64,000 nt of DNA from Paramyrothecium sp. XJ0827 (lineage: Eukaryota; Ascomycota; Sordariomycetes; Hypocreales; Stachybotryaceae), in contig JAJFPB010000007.1 in the NCBI GenBank assembly GCA_020881915.1, positions 3,782,001-3,846,000 on the forward strand. Direction: 5' to 3'. A model generated the notes under the pieces. That model saw only the letters and a program-made list of their open reading frames with translations, searched no databases and was not told the origin of the DNA. Each line of letters opens with the position of its first letter. Within the stretch, counting starts at the first letter, position 1. The translations under genes were made by a program, and so were the position numbers. Of the stretch, positions 46,757 through 57,288 are shown piece by piece.

Positions 46757-47749
46757 TTAATTAGAGGTGGCATAACTAGCCGAGCATTCTAGTGCAAATC
46801 CGAAGCATCGAGCATACGGACCTAGGGACCACTTACTGAGTTCCACGCAATGCGGCGCGCCTCTTATGAAACTCCCGTCAACTCGAACGCTGTTCTTGAA
46901 CGCTCGCATGCAAGTCTCGACTTCTTCTTCCGTAGATACAAAAAAGGGATCATCTTCCACCAGGGAAAACATAACGGGTGCTGAGACAAGAGCTGCCCAT
47001 TTCTCTTTCCAAATTGGTAGCCATCCAGGGGCGAAGTCGGCTGTTTCTGGCAATGGACACGCTGCATTGAGGCGTTCACTTTGCTCCAAGACTTCTGCCG
47101 TGACGGTTCCTAGTTTGAACATGACGGCATCCTTGGTGTCCACTGGGAATAATGCGTGGTCAGTGTCGACGGGTAAGAAGGAAGGAGGAGCAGAACTCTT
47201 CATTAAAATGGACTGCTTGTCTCCCATGCCACTTGCAATGAGGCCGCCGAGTGGATACATTGTTGCTTCGTCTCTTGCGTGCAGAGCTGCGGCCACGACA
47301 CCTCCCATGACACCAAGGCTGTGGCATAAGAGAACGATGCAGTTACACTTGTTCGGCACACCGATCTCGGACCACAGCTTTGGGAGAATGTAACGATGCA
47401 GCCAAAGTCCAGTTTCTTGAGGGAAGTCCGAGCCCTCAGGGATGGGCAGAATAGAACTAGTTTCACCGTAGCACGGACGATCGATGGAAACGAAGGGCAC
47501 TCCCAGAGCGTTACTGGTTTTCGATGCAGAATAGTTAGGAGTCGCGTCAAAGTATTGGCTGTCGTAGCAGCCACCGTGGAGGCCAACGACTAGGGGACGG
47601 TGTTCGACCGAAGATCCCGGCAATGGAGGAATACAGCACACACCTGATACGGTGCCATTGTTGGAAAGTGTGTATCGGAACGGCTGCATTAGATTTGTGA
47701 TGAGAGAATATTGGAGTATTGAGTTGCATGGATCGAGTGGAGTTGGCAT
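46757..47749 (-). CDS. alpha/beta-hydrolase
   Basis: Minus strand, single exon, 330 residues from the ATG at 47749; a longer frame begins at TTG and is not used. The fold is clear: the oxyanion strand PLVVGLHGG, the nucleophile elbow LLCHSLGVMGG with S144, a late acid in EDDPFF (D266 or D267) and the histidine H300 in GAPHCVELS. No signal peptide is seen, so it is probably cytosolic. Relatives are fungal hydrolases often found beside metabolite genes. Substrate unknown. Confidence 0.86.
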   Translation of the reverse strand: MPTPLDPCNSILQYSLITNLMQPFRYTLSNNGTVSGVCCIPPLPGSSVEHRPLVVGLHGGCYDSQYFDATPNYSASKTSNALGVPFVSIDRPCYGETSSILPIPEGSDFPQETGLWLHRYILPKLWSEIGVPNKCNCIVLLCHSLGVMGGVVAAALHARDEATMYPLGGLIASGMGDKQSILMKSSAPPSFLPVDTDHALFPVDTKDAVMFKLGTVTAEVLEQSERLNAACPLPETADFAPGWLPIWKEKWAALVSAPVMFSLVEDDPFFVSTEEEVETCMRAFKNSVRVDGSFIRGAPHCVELSKWSLGPYARCFGFALECSASYATSN

Positions 47750-48162
47750 GCAAACAACATCCAAATATTAATCTGGCTATGGTGGTTTTTGGACACCCCA
47801 CTGACGCAGTTGGAGCAGCTTAACGCCGACTAGCACCGAGTGGTAGGGACAGGCTAGTTCTCGTTAGCTCAGGTCGTTAGGGGGCCCGTTGGGAAAAGCT
47901 TTTACCCATTACGAGTAATTGTTGATGGAGACGCTTCTTTCTCCGTTAAACCCGTCCCGGACTTTGGCGTCTTTCAATTCAGGGATAGTCAAGACCCATT
48001 CAAGGAGTATATCTCGGCGTAATTAATAAGCTGGCATTGGGGTATTGACAGCAGTATGGGACATCAACATAGTCCGTTAGTTTCTTTGAAATATCATGTA
48101 CATATGGAACAAGACCCGTAGCCTTTCAGGTTAATTCCCTGAACATCACAGAACGACTCGCC
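47750..48162. other. divergent intergenic region
   Basis: 413 bp between two divergent starts. No distinctive site was seen. Confidence 0.5.
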
Positions 48163-48962
48163 ATGGCTGCATCATCTTCCAAGTACATCAACAAGCTTGC
48201 AGGTCAGCGGATCCTGATCGTCGGAGGTACCTCCGGAATCGGGTTCTCTGTTGCTGAAGCCGCCCTCGAACATGGAGCAGATCTCATTATTTCCAGTTCC
48301 AACTAGGTCAAGCTCGACAAAACTGTCGCTCGCTTGAAGGAAACCTACCCCACCAAGACCGCAAAATAGATCATTACCACTCACATCTGTGACCTTGCCG
48401 ATGTCGTCAACCTTGAGGCCAACTTTGAAACTCTTTTCCAGGCGGCTACCTTGGGGGGGGGCTAAGAAATTGAATCACGACCGCTGGTGGTGCCCTCTCA
48501 TTCCCTCCCCTCTCAGGAGTCACAGTCGATCTGTTTCAGGCTGGGATGTACATGCGCTGTGTCGCACCCGCTGTCATGGCCAAGTACCTCGAAAAGTACA
48601 TGGAGAAGGCACCATCCAGCTCGTTTACTTTGACTGGCGGCATGCGCAGCCGCAAGCCTGCTCCAGGCTGGAGCATCGTAACTACCGTAACGACGGCTGT
48701 GGAAGGTCTCGCCCGGGGACTGGCGTTGGATCTCAAGCCTATCCGCGTCAACGTGGTTTCGCCTGGGACAGTTCATACCGAGCTAATCGATAGCTTGCCA
48801 AAGGACCAATTGGAAGGTCTTCTGGAAATGTCCAAGGAACAATCCACTACTGGCACTGTCGGTAGACCAGAGGATTTGGCGGAAAGCTACATTTACTTGA
48901 TGAAGGACCACTTTGTCACGGGTATTGTCATCGAGTCCAACGGCGGTTCTCTTCTCGTCTGA
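48163..48962 (+). pseudogene. short-chain dehydrogenase/reductase pseudogene
   Basis: The frame starts with an ATG at 48163 and shows the cofactor motif GGTSGIG at residues 22-28. It carries TAG stops at 48304-48306 and 48367-48369. After a run of nine G (48453-48461) it meets TAA at 48463-48465 and the frame shifts. From about 48520 it resumes in another frame to the stop at 48962, ending RVNVVSPGTVHTELIDSLP and the GRPEDLAES tail. Both TAG stops are explained by CAG to TAG, a CpA to TpA change. The catalytic region reads RSRKPAPGWS where a YxxxK would be expected, as in a known atypical SDR clade. It is inactive as it stands; no intron removes all the defects. Confidence 0.88.
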
Positions 48963-49208
48963 TGATTTCATGGACATTAATAAAATCAAGTACTATCTTT
49001 TAAACCATACTGAGAGTTTTGCCAATGATTTGAGAGACACTCGTAGTGAAGCTGCGAGCCCTCAATATTCATATTTTCGCTTGAGTCAAGGAAGCAGAAG
49101 TGAAAGGTCAAAGTCATATAATTGAGTCGTAAATATGTACTGTAAGAAGTCTCTATCCACCCCATGCATATCTCAAAAGAACAAAATGATTCCATCAGCA
49201 AACCCATT

Positions 49209-51137
49209 CTATGCTTGAACATCCTGCTGCTTCCTGTTTCGCCAGCCTCCCTTGCGACCATGGCGACCCTTGCGACGGCGACCTCCTTTCTTAGGCTGGT
49301 CCACTACAGGCGGTTGCAGTGCGGGCTCCTCGGGTGCTGAGCTGGGCTCACTGGCAGGGGCCTGAGATCCATCTGCTGCGGTCGGTTCAACGGTCACCGT
49401 GGCGGTGGAGAAGCTCGTGGCAAGGACAGTTGTGACCGGCTCAGAGTCAACGGTCACGGTGGCAGTGGAGAAGCTCGTTGCCAGAACGGTCGTCGTGGGC
49501 TCGGGCGTGCCGGTGACTGTAGTCTGCATAGTGGTGGTTGCAGTGACGGTTGTAGTGGGCTCGTCACCATTGCCCTCGCCGTCCACGGTAACAGTCGTGG
49601 TCGCGGTGGTTGTCTCATGCACCGTTGTCGTGGGGTCGGTGCCGACGACAATGGTGGTGGTCATGGTAGTCTTGGCAGAGACGGTCGTAGTTGGCTCGGA
49701 ATCGCCCTGGTTTCCCTCAGGGGTTGGGAGGTCAAACGGAATCTCAGCCCGCTTCACCTCGACTGCGGCAAGCTCGGCAACCTGAAAGTTGTAGTTGCAC
49801 AGGCCGGGAGCGTCCTGAGAGATGCCTTTGGTGTACTTTCCACCCTCGGCAATGGCAACGCCATCCTTGTCGACAACTTGAACGTGCTGCTCTCCAATCT
49901 TCACGTTGGGGACGGCTCTGTAGTTCAGACCGGGCTGCAGCGGGTCCTTCGCGATCATCTCACCGCCGCTCCAGACCTGGACGAAGTGATCCTTGAGGTC
50001 CTCGTTGATGACGACGGCCCAGTTGATGGTGTTTTGCGCTGCGCCGGTGCCGCTGGGTTTGCCCAGCTCGTCATTTGAGCAGGCAGAAGTAGTGAGGAAC
50101 TCGTGGTGCCACATGGAGCCAATGACGCTTTGGCCATTTTGCGGACGCATTCCGGAGGCATCGGCGCCGCTCTTGAAGGCGGAAGTGAATGATGCGACAA
50201 GTGGTTGCCAACCCTCATGTGGATGCTCCTCCTGGTTGGCGTAGGCCAGAATCTCGGGGGTCAAGCCCTCACCCCAGAGGTGACCGATGTAGTGGCTCTC
50301 TCCTGCGTCGTTCCATGTCTGGATCTGGACAAACTCGGGTCGGTCGGCCATGCTCAAGATCTGTCTCATGCGGTCTGGGAAGACGATGTCACCGGATCGG
50401 TACCAGTGCTGGCCCTGGAAGTGCTTGTACTGCAGAGAGGAGAGGCCCATCATGTAAGCCTTGCCCTTGGCGTGCGTGACACTCATGACTTTCTCGTCGA
50501 TTTCGGTCGTAACATCCGTGTGTTGGTCGCTGCTGCCGGGCCAGGCCTGCTCCCAGGAGAAGGCACCATCAAGTGTGTTGGACCAGGCGTTCCAGAAGCC
50601 CTCTGGATCGTCGTAGTAACCCGGGGCCTGGTCAAAGTTGGGGACGAAGTACGGCCTGGAGCTCAACGAAGCCAGGAAAGGATTCCATTTCTCAGGTCCC
50701 CACTGCGCATCCCAAAAGGTGCTTAGCACTGGAGCAGAGTTGGGTCCTCCAGTGTAGTAGTTAGGGTGAGTAAAGTACTTCTCGATCAGCTCGCTGAAGG
50801 CGTATGGGTCGGGTTTGGCGTAGAGATCGAGGCTGAAGAAGATCTTAAAGTCGGTGCCAGCGGCGGCTTCGAAGAGTTGCTCGATCGCGCTCTTGCACCA
50901 GTCTGCATCTGGCACACCGACGTTGAGTGCAAAAGCGGAGACCCCGAGGGATAGAGCCTTCTGAACATCTTGGGAAGCATGATCTTCATGAAGGGTTTGT
51001 GCCTAGCCGACGCTTTAGTAGAGCCCTAGAGCAAGGGGAAGCAAGACCGGGCCTACCATGTAATGAACGACGACATCGCGAGCGGCGGCCACGGAGACCA
51101 AGGCCGTCAAGGCACTCAGCAAAGAAGAAGAAAACAT
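49209..51137 (-). CDS. GH71 alpha-1,3-glucanase (mutanase) with Thr-rich linker and basic tail
   Basis: Minus strand, two exons (51137-51057, 51002-49209), 624 residues. A signal peptide MFSSSLLSALTALVSVAAA precedes RDVVVHYM, the usual start of the GH71 domain. Landmarks are VQKALSLGVSAFALNVG, FKIFFSLDLYAKPDPY, PYFVPNFDQAPGYY, and the WNDAGESHYIG block. The catalytic domain runs to about residue 460. A linker of about 100 residues rich in TTTV/TATVTV words follows, including a near-perfect 19-residue duplication around TTVLATSFSTATVTV. The last 30 residues are strongly basic (KKGGRRRKGRHGRKGG). It cleaves alpha-1,3-glucan outside the cell, as in fungal wall remodelling or mycoparasitism. A Thr-rich stalk usually suggests heavy O-glycosylation and wall attachment. 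Confidence 0.93.
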
Positions 51138-52396
51138 GGTTCGAATGGTGCAGTATCGTGCTGGAAGAGAAATGAAATGTACTGCACAGAAAGGACAGCA
51201 AAGAATGAATGAATGAAGTAAAGCAAACCGCTTTCAACGTCGACCCGCAACGTCGTGTATGCGGAGTATCGAAGCGAACAAAGAAAAGAATGACCAAGGA
51301 AAAGAATAACCAAGGAAAAGATGCACTACCTCCTACAACAAGTCTCGTGTAAGCCGAGCCTTGTTTCTTATGTATGTCTTACCTCCTTTTGCTGATCCAT
51401 CTTGTTTGCATGGCAAAGGCTCAGCCGAGGCTCCACTCTTGTTTCATTCGCACATCTTTCCACGATCCCTCCACTAAAGGCCCGCGCAGTGGTTAAGATT
51501 AGCAGATCCTTCCAGGGATCACAGCTGCTTTTTTTAGAAGCCCCCCGGTCCCCAAAGTGCTTCTAGCCTTGCTCCATGGACTGATGGACGAATAATTCTT
51601 CACTGCACTCGGAGCAGAAGCACCTTTCATGGTTAATTCAATGCCTAGCCTTGGGAATAAATCGCTTCTTTGCATTATTTCACTGAGAGTATATCGCAGT
51701 CCGACGGGCGCGCCGAGATGCATCTGGAATGATGCACAATCGGTACCTCGCTTTGCGACCTTCTAGAACGGATGCTTGTCAGAGTCTCAGAATGGGCTTG
51801 GCGACAAGGCTCTAGGCTACTGCGCTCACCGGTTAGGACCGGGGGGTAGCACCAGGGAGCCGAAAGCAGAAAGCTCGATTTAGACATGACAGTGGGATTG
51901 GTGGAGACGATTCATTCAGGATCAGACTACCTACCTCGGCGACCAAGCACAACAGCCTCACCGATTGGGCACACACCTCGAATACTGTGGAACGTTTGGA
52001 CTGCTCACCCAGTATTAAGCCGGACTTTTGGTTTCGGCACTCGGCTCTTGCCCACGGCTGTAGAACTGAACAGGTTTTACGGAGCTTTTTGTCCCACATT
52101 CACTCGCGCTTTGTGCCATGTGCCTTTGAAACCCGCTTTCTACCATAGCGTTGCCGCGCTTTGTGCGCCTATATCGACAACGGATGAAACATTCCCTTAA
52201 GGAACAGAGCGGGGCCAAGAGAGTTTCAAACTAATTGGAAAAGAAATATCGTGACATCACAAATTTGAGTACCAAAACGTTCAATTTGTCCTGCAAGCAG
52301 CATCCGGCACCGTTGGTCGCAAGCCCGAAAGCATCCCTCACACGTTGGTCCACTTGGACTTGGCTGAGTTCCAGAAACAATGACAGTCGTACCCTA
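51138..52396. other. intergenic region
   Basis: About 1.26 kb without a supportable gene, RNA or repeat. Confidence 0.5.
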
Positions 52397-53090
52397 TCAG
52401 ATGGGCGGAACGTTGACCCAGAAGCGCGTGTCATCAGAGCGGTACTTCGAGTTCGAATCAATTTGACTCTGGATCCACTGGATCGCTGATTTATAGTTCC
52501 TGATATCCTGTGTGTTGGGATTCGCGAGTCCTGAAGCTCCGTTGCGGTGACCGGCAAACCATTTGTCGTATCCGTAGTAATTCTGGCAGTCCCAACGGGC
52601 CGCTACATCTGCATAGATGTCCGAGCTGAACGCGGTAATTAGTACAGTCACTCGGAAACGCTGTCGCATTGACGTACTTGAGTTTTGCTCCGTTGTTCCA
52701 CTGGCTAGTGCTCTGCCCTACGAATCCAGCTCGGGAGGCGCAGACTCGTAGCATTCCCCAGTTCTGTTTGAACAACCCGAAATTGGCAGCATCGTCCCGT
52801 TTGTTATCGCCTAAGGGACCGACTCAGAAATAGCCAGAGCTCAATGTGCAGACGATCTTACCGTACGCATAGTTTGTGGACATCCGCTCAGTCTCTAGCA
52901 TAGCGATTGCGATATCCAGGGTATTACCACCGGCATTTAGAATTGCTTGTTTCCGACTCCCAAGGCCAGAAACGGTGTAGGATCCTCTGTCACTCTGCCG
53001 GGTTACCAAGTCATCCACGGCCACTGGTGCCGGAGACGCAATGGTGGAAAGAACCAAAGAAAGGGAAACAACAAGGTTGAGAAACTGCAT
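52397..53090 (-). CDS. GH134 beta-1,4-mannanase-like secreted enzyme
   Basis: Minus strand, three exons (53090-52862, 52810-52678, 52625-52397), 196 residues. A signal peptide ends near APAPV, and a propeptide-like stretch ends at VTRQ. The mature part carries YTVSGLGSRKQAILNAGGNT, AIAMLETERM, DDAANFGLFKQNWGMLR, QSTSQWNNGAKLNSD, WFAGHRNGASGL and SDDTRFWVNV. These match GH134, a lysozyme-like family whose first fungal member is an Aspergillus nidulans mannanase. From the family, E66 in MLET would be the acid and D83 in DDAANFG the base; I infer this without alignment. It acts on plant mannan outside the cell. A TATA box lies 65 bp upstream of the ATG. Confidence 0.88.
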
Positions 53091-53927
53091 GTTGGTATTC
53101 GTGGAGAACCGATGCCCGTGATGGTCCAGCTCTTTCAAAGGAGAGCAGAAGGCCCTTTATATACTCGAAAAGGACTTTTCACATTCACCTACTTGGCGTC
53201 CGAAAGACTTCTTCCAGGATGAAAGTCACGAACCTCTTGCAAGCACTAGTTCCAGCAAGCCAAGCCACGCCGATCGCAAGCCAGGATTGAGCAAGATGGT
53301 TGAGGTGGCATGACGAGACGCACCCGAAAGACTCACGAGGAGGTTCTTCGTCCGCACTGAAGTCATGAAACCAGTATTTCACCGAGATAAGCCGCCAACA
53401 ACACTGTTTTGTTGCCGCTGTACATCATAAGCCGGCCCGGTAGTTGCTCGCCGCCACAACTTGCGCGGGCCTAAGTAGCCCGAGGTTTTCAAACATCGTC
53501 AAAAAACTGCATGCAGCTCCAATCATGAGCTGCGCTTTGTGAGTGTTAGGTGTTCTAGCGCCAAGCTTGGACTCTCCCCGCCAAAAGAGGGAGCGGGTGG
53601 AAAGGACCCGTGATCATGAATGGGCTAGTCCCGGGCCAAGGCTTTTCAAAGAGGCGGAGTTGAACCAATCGACTGGAATTTTGGTACTGTCTAGTGTTCT
53701 ATGGATATTGCAGGCTTCGCGGATTCCACATTTTTTGGAATGAGCTCTGCCTGGAAGGTCATTGTAAGCAAGATGGCAACATCGCCAAACTGCAGAACGA
53801 TTGGTCAGACGGACCTTTGAGCCAGTACTCAAACCAGGTGAGAAGATTTCCCAGACAGCAGTTAGGCAGGGCAAATGAAGGAAGGGAGCAAAAAAACGAT
53901 GCCAACTTAATCGTATCATATAGGAAT
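53091..53927. other. intergenic region
   Basis: About 840 bp between the GH134 gene and the tRNA. Apart from the GH134 TATA box, nothing is supported. Confidence 0.5.
53155..53163 (-). promoter_or_regulatory. TATA box of the GH134 gene
   Basis: The minus strand reads TATATAAAG, 65 bp before the ATG at 53090. Confidence 0.5.
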
Positions 53928-54012
53928 AGCCCGATGCGGGGGTCGAACCCGCAACCTTGAGATTTCGTGTACTCCTAAGAGTCTCACGCTCTACCGATTG
54001 AGCTAACCGGGC
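53928..54012 (-). tRNA. tRNA-Lys (anticodon CTT) with intron
   Basis: Minus strand, 85 nt. The acceptor stem pairs GCCCGGT with ATCGGGC; the D arm has TAGCTCAATCGGTAGAGC and the T arm has GGTTCGACCCC. The anticodon loop reads CTCTTAA, giving CTT (Lys). An 11-nt intron (GGAGTACACGA) sits one base 3' of the anticodon, the normal position for nuclear tRNA introns. No CCA is encoded, as expected for a eukaryotic gene. It lies about 520 bp from the edge of the AT-rich block. Confidence 0.93.
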
Positions 54013-54536
54013 AGGTTCGCTCGTTGGCTGATCACGTGGGAGGATGCTCTCAGAAGCGCCTATCAGCAGCGCGATTGTGATTGGAGCGCCTACTCTGTAC
54101 TTCTTGTTTCCTAACAAGTGCCAAAAAATACATGGTATATTGCATACATAAATATCGTCCCGTCAAAACCATTCTAATGATATTAGTTCGCCATCATATT
54201 TCCTCTACGTGAAAATTATATGCCCGGTTAATATTCATTATGGAAAAACCAGAAAACGGTTGAAAGCTCAATAAATTGTTATGAACAGGGGAATATCTCG
54301 ATTGCCCGCTATAGGGTAAGGCAATTCAACACATTCTGCTCACCAGCGGAAGAACCTTTATTGCTCGTGTTCCTCGAATTTGGCGTGCTTCTGACCCGGC
54401 AAGAACGACAAGTATTATGGCAGAATGGAGGACATCGTGGTATTGAGAGTCCTCCATTTGTATAGAGACTAATACCTATCTACTTGGATTATTTGAGAAC
54501 GGGTCGCTATTATTATCATCCCTAGAACCTCAGATA
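54013..54536. other. transition from genic to AT-rich sequence
   Basis: About 520 bp in which base composition falls from ordinary to strongly AT-rich. No gene is seen. Confidence 0.5.
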
Positions 54537-55453
54537 TAGTAATAATAAAGTTAATAATAAAGATATCTATAATATAATATACTACAGATACTTATAAGGC
54601 TTAAGCCATCTATTCTAATATATAGGAACTGAATAGAGCTATTAAGATATTACTACACCACTAAGATCTATACTTATAGCTATAGCTATAGTAATACTAG
54701 TAGTAAAGCTAAAGTTAATATAAGTTCTATAGTAATATATATTATCTGGCCTTAATAAAGTTAAATTAAACTACTATAGTAAAGTTATTTAAAGAATAGT
54801 AATATAAAAATCTACTTATACCCTACTACCTTATTATAGCTAAAATCTCTTACTATTTATTACTAATACTAATACTAGAAGAGATCTACTATAATAATTA
54901 ATCCTTAAGATATCTCTTAAGAAGCTAGAATCTTTAAAGTCTATAAGTAAGAACCCTTAAAGATTATAAGTACTATTTCTATATATTAACTAAATTAGAA
55001 GCCTAAGTTATAGCTAAGGGAGATATTAAAGATAGCTTAATTATTAGTAAGGTCTAGTAACTAAAGAAAAGTACTATAGATCTAGTTAAGAAGTAGGAAC
55101 TAGGCTATATCTAAAATATAGCTAATTAATCTAAGAATAAGAAGTCTAGTAAAGCTAATAGGAAGTTATTTAAGAATATAATAAAGAGATTAGAAAAAGC
55201 ATAAGATAGAATATATTCCTAAAGCTCTTATTATTATAGGAGATAGTTAGGTAAATTTAACTTATTCTAATTAATAATATTAAATTCTTATTATTATATA
55301 ATATATATGATCTAATATAAGTCTATATAAGCCGCTGTGGCAGTCAAGCTAATCACGTGACCTATTACGTGACCTCAGTAATAGTAGTAATAATAGGTCT
55401 TTTATCCTTAGTACTTAGGAGGAATTTTCGAGGTATTATTAATTCTTTAGAGT

Positions 55454-55640
55454 CGCTAGAAGATTAGGGTAGCTAGAAGGTCAGGGCAGCTAGAAGGTTA
55501 GAGTAGCCAGAAGGTTAGGGTAGCTAGAAGATTAGGGCAACCGGAAGATTAGGGTAGCTAGAAGATTAGAGTAGCTAGAAGATTAGAGTAACTAGAAGGT
55601 TAGGGTAGCTAGAAGATTAGGGTAGCTAGAGGGCTACAGT
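55454..55640. repeat. 17-bp minisatellite, 11 copies
   Basis: The unit is close to AGCTAGAAGATTAGGGT and repeats every 17 bp with variants at a few positions (A/G, G/C and T/C). It fits eleven consecutive units in 187 bp. Most units contain TTAGGGT. Confidence 0.88.
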
Positions 55641-56503
55641 AGTTATAAGATTAATTACCTAATTAGGAAATACCTAAAAAAGGTATATACTTTCTTTTCT
55701 TTAAGTAATTAGCTTTCTCTATATAAACTAATTTTATAAAATCTATTACTAGAATTTTATTTAATTAATAAAAGTCTAAGATAATTCTAAGAAATTCCTA
55801 AGAAAATACTATTATTTCTTTAATATTCTTAAATATTACTATTAAAATCCTAAGAAATCTAGGAAATTCCCTTTCTATTTTTCTAGCTAGTTATTAATTA
55901 CTAAAGATTAAATTATTATTTACTTCCTATCTTTAAGTAGATCTCTTTTTCTTCTATATAAAATTAATTATTATCTAGTAGCTAATATTTCCTATAACTA
56001 TAAGGACTACTTTTGGGATTAGTATATAAGTAATTTAAATATACTTTTATATATATATATTCTTTATAATAGTAATATCTATTACTATATTATAAGCTAC
56101 CCTCTATATTAAGCTAAAATATAGGTACTTTATCTTTAATTTAATCTTAATATTATATATATATATATATATTTACTTACTTCTATATAAATTCTATTCT
56201 TAAATTACTTCTATATTTCTCCTATAAATCTTAGCTAAAATTATTTTAGATATATAGTATAATAGCCTAGTATAACTAGTATTTTATTTAAGTAGTATTC
56301 TAGCTTACTTTACTAGAGATCTATTATTAAGCCCTAAACTATTTAAAAGTTAATAAATTATTAGTATTTAAACCTTTAGTTTTTAATTTAGTATTAGGAA
56401 GTTATTTATATTATTATAATTACTATAGAAAGGTAATTTATATTATATTACTATATTAATTAGTATATTTAAATTAATAAAATAATTAAATTAGCTAGTA
56501 ATA

Positions 56504-57161
56504 AATATTATAACCCGCACTAACCCTATAACTAAGCTAGTATAGAATAACTATAACCTATATTAGTTATAATAGATACTATATAAAGAAGCTAGATAAA
56601 TTAACTAGTAAACTACAATAAAAATATATACCTATTCTTACTAAGAATATAATTATATAGAACTAATATAGCTAGAGATTTAAATAAATAATAGGGAAAT
56701 ATATTAGGTATAATATAGCTACTATCCTAGGAATTTAGTAGAATATAGTTCCTACCTAGTAAAATAAAAAAGAAACTAGTACCTAACTACTCTAGAACTA
56801 AGAATATAGGTAAATTCTTATATAATACTAAGTAAGAAAAGGGCTAATTATATATATATACTTATATATTATAATTAAGTATATTAAATTAAGTATATTA
56901 GTAATTACTTTAATAAAGTAATTATAATAAGTATATAAATAGGAAGATTTTATCTTAGGATAAATAGAAAACTATTAGCTATTAATAATATATAGTCCCT
57001 AAGATAATCTTTATTATACTATTCTCTTATAGATTAGTAATAATTTCTTATATACTTTAAATACTTTTTTATTATTTTATCTAAGAATAAATAAATCCCT
57101 AAATAATCCTTAGTTATTTTATATCTTTTGGTATAAGGCTACCCTAGATTATTATATTAAA
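56504..57161. mobile_element. insertion 1 in repeat arm A
   Basis: About 658 bp absent from arm B. It begins near ATAACCCGCACTAACCC and ends before AGGGAATTTAAATAAC. No ends typical of a DNA transposon or LTR could be fixed, and RIP has altered it. Family unknown. Confidence 0.45.
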
Positions 57162-57288
57162 GGGAATTTAAATAACTAATTTTCTAAAAGGTAGTTATAT
57201 ATTACCTTTAATTTTATAATTAGGAACTTTTAAATTAAAGTAGCTATATATTAATAATACTAAAATATTATATATAGGTATTATATTA

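Noticed and set aside
49399..50726. Long plus-strand frames of up to 173 codons across the GH71 gene
   Set aside because: They are antisense shadows of the GH71 coding sequence and its Thr-rich repeats.
53614..54117. 167-codon minus-strand frame containing a tRNA-like peptide pattern
   Set aside because: It is the translation of the tRNA-Lys gene and its flanks; the underlying feature is the tRNA.
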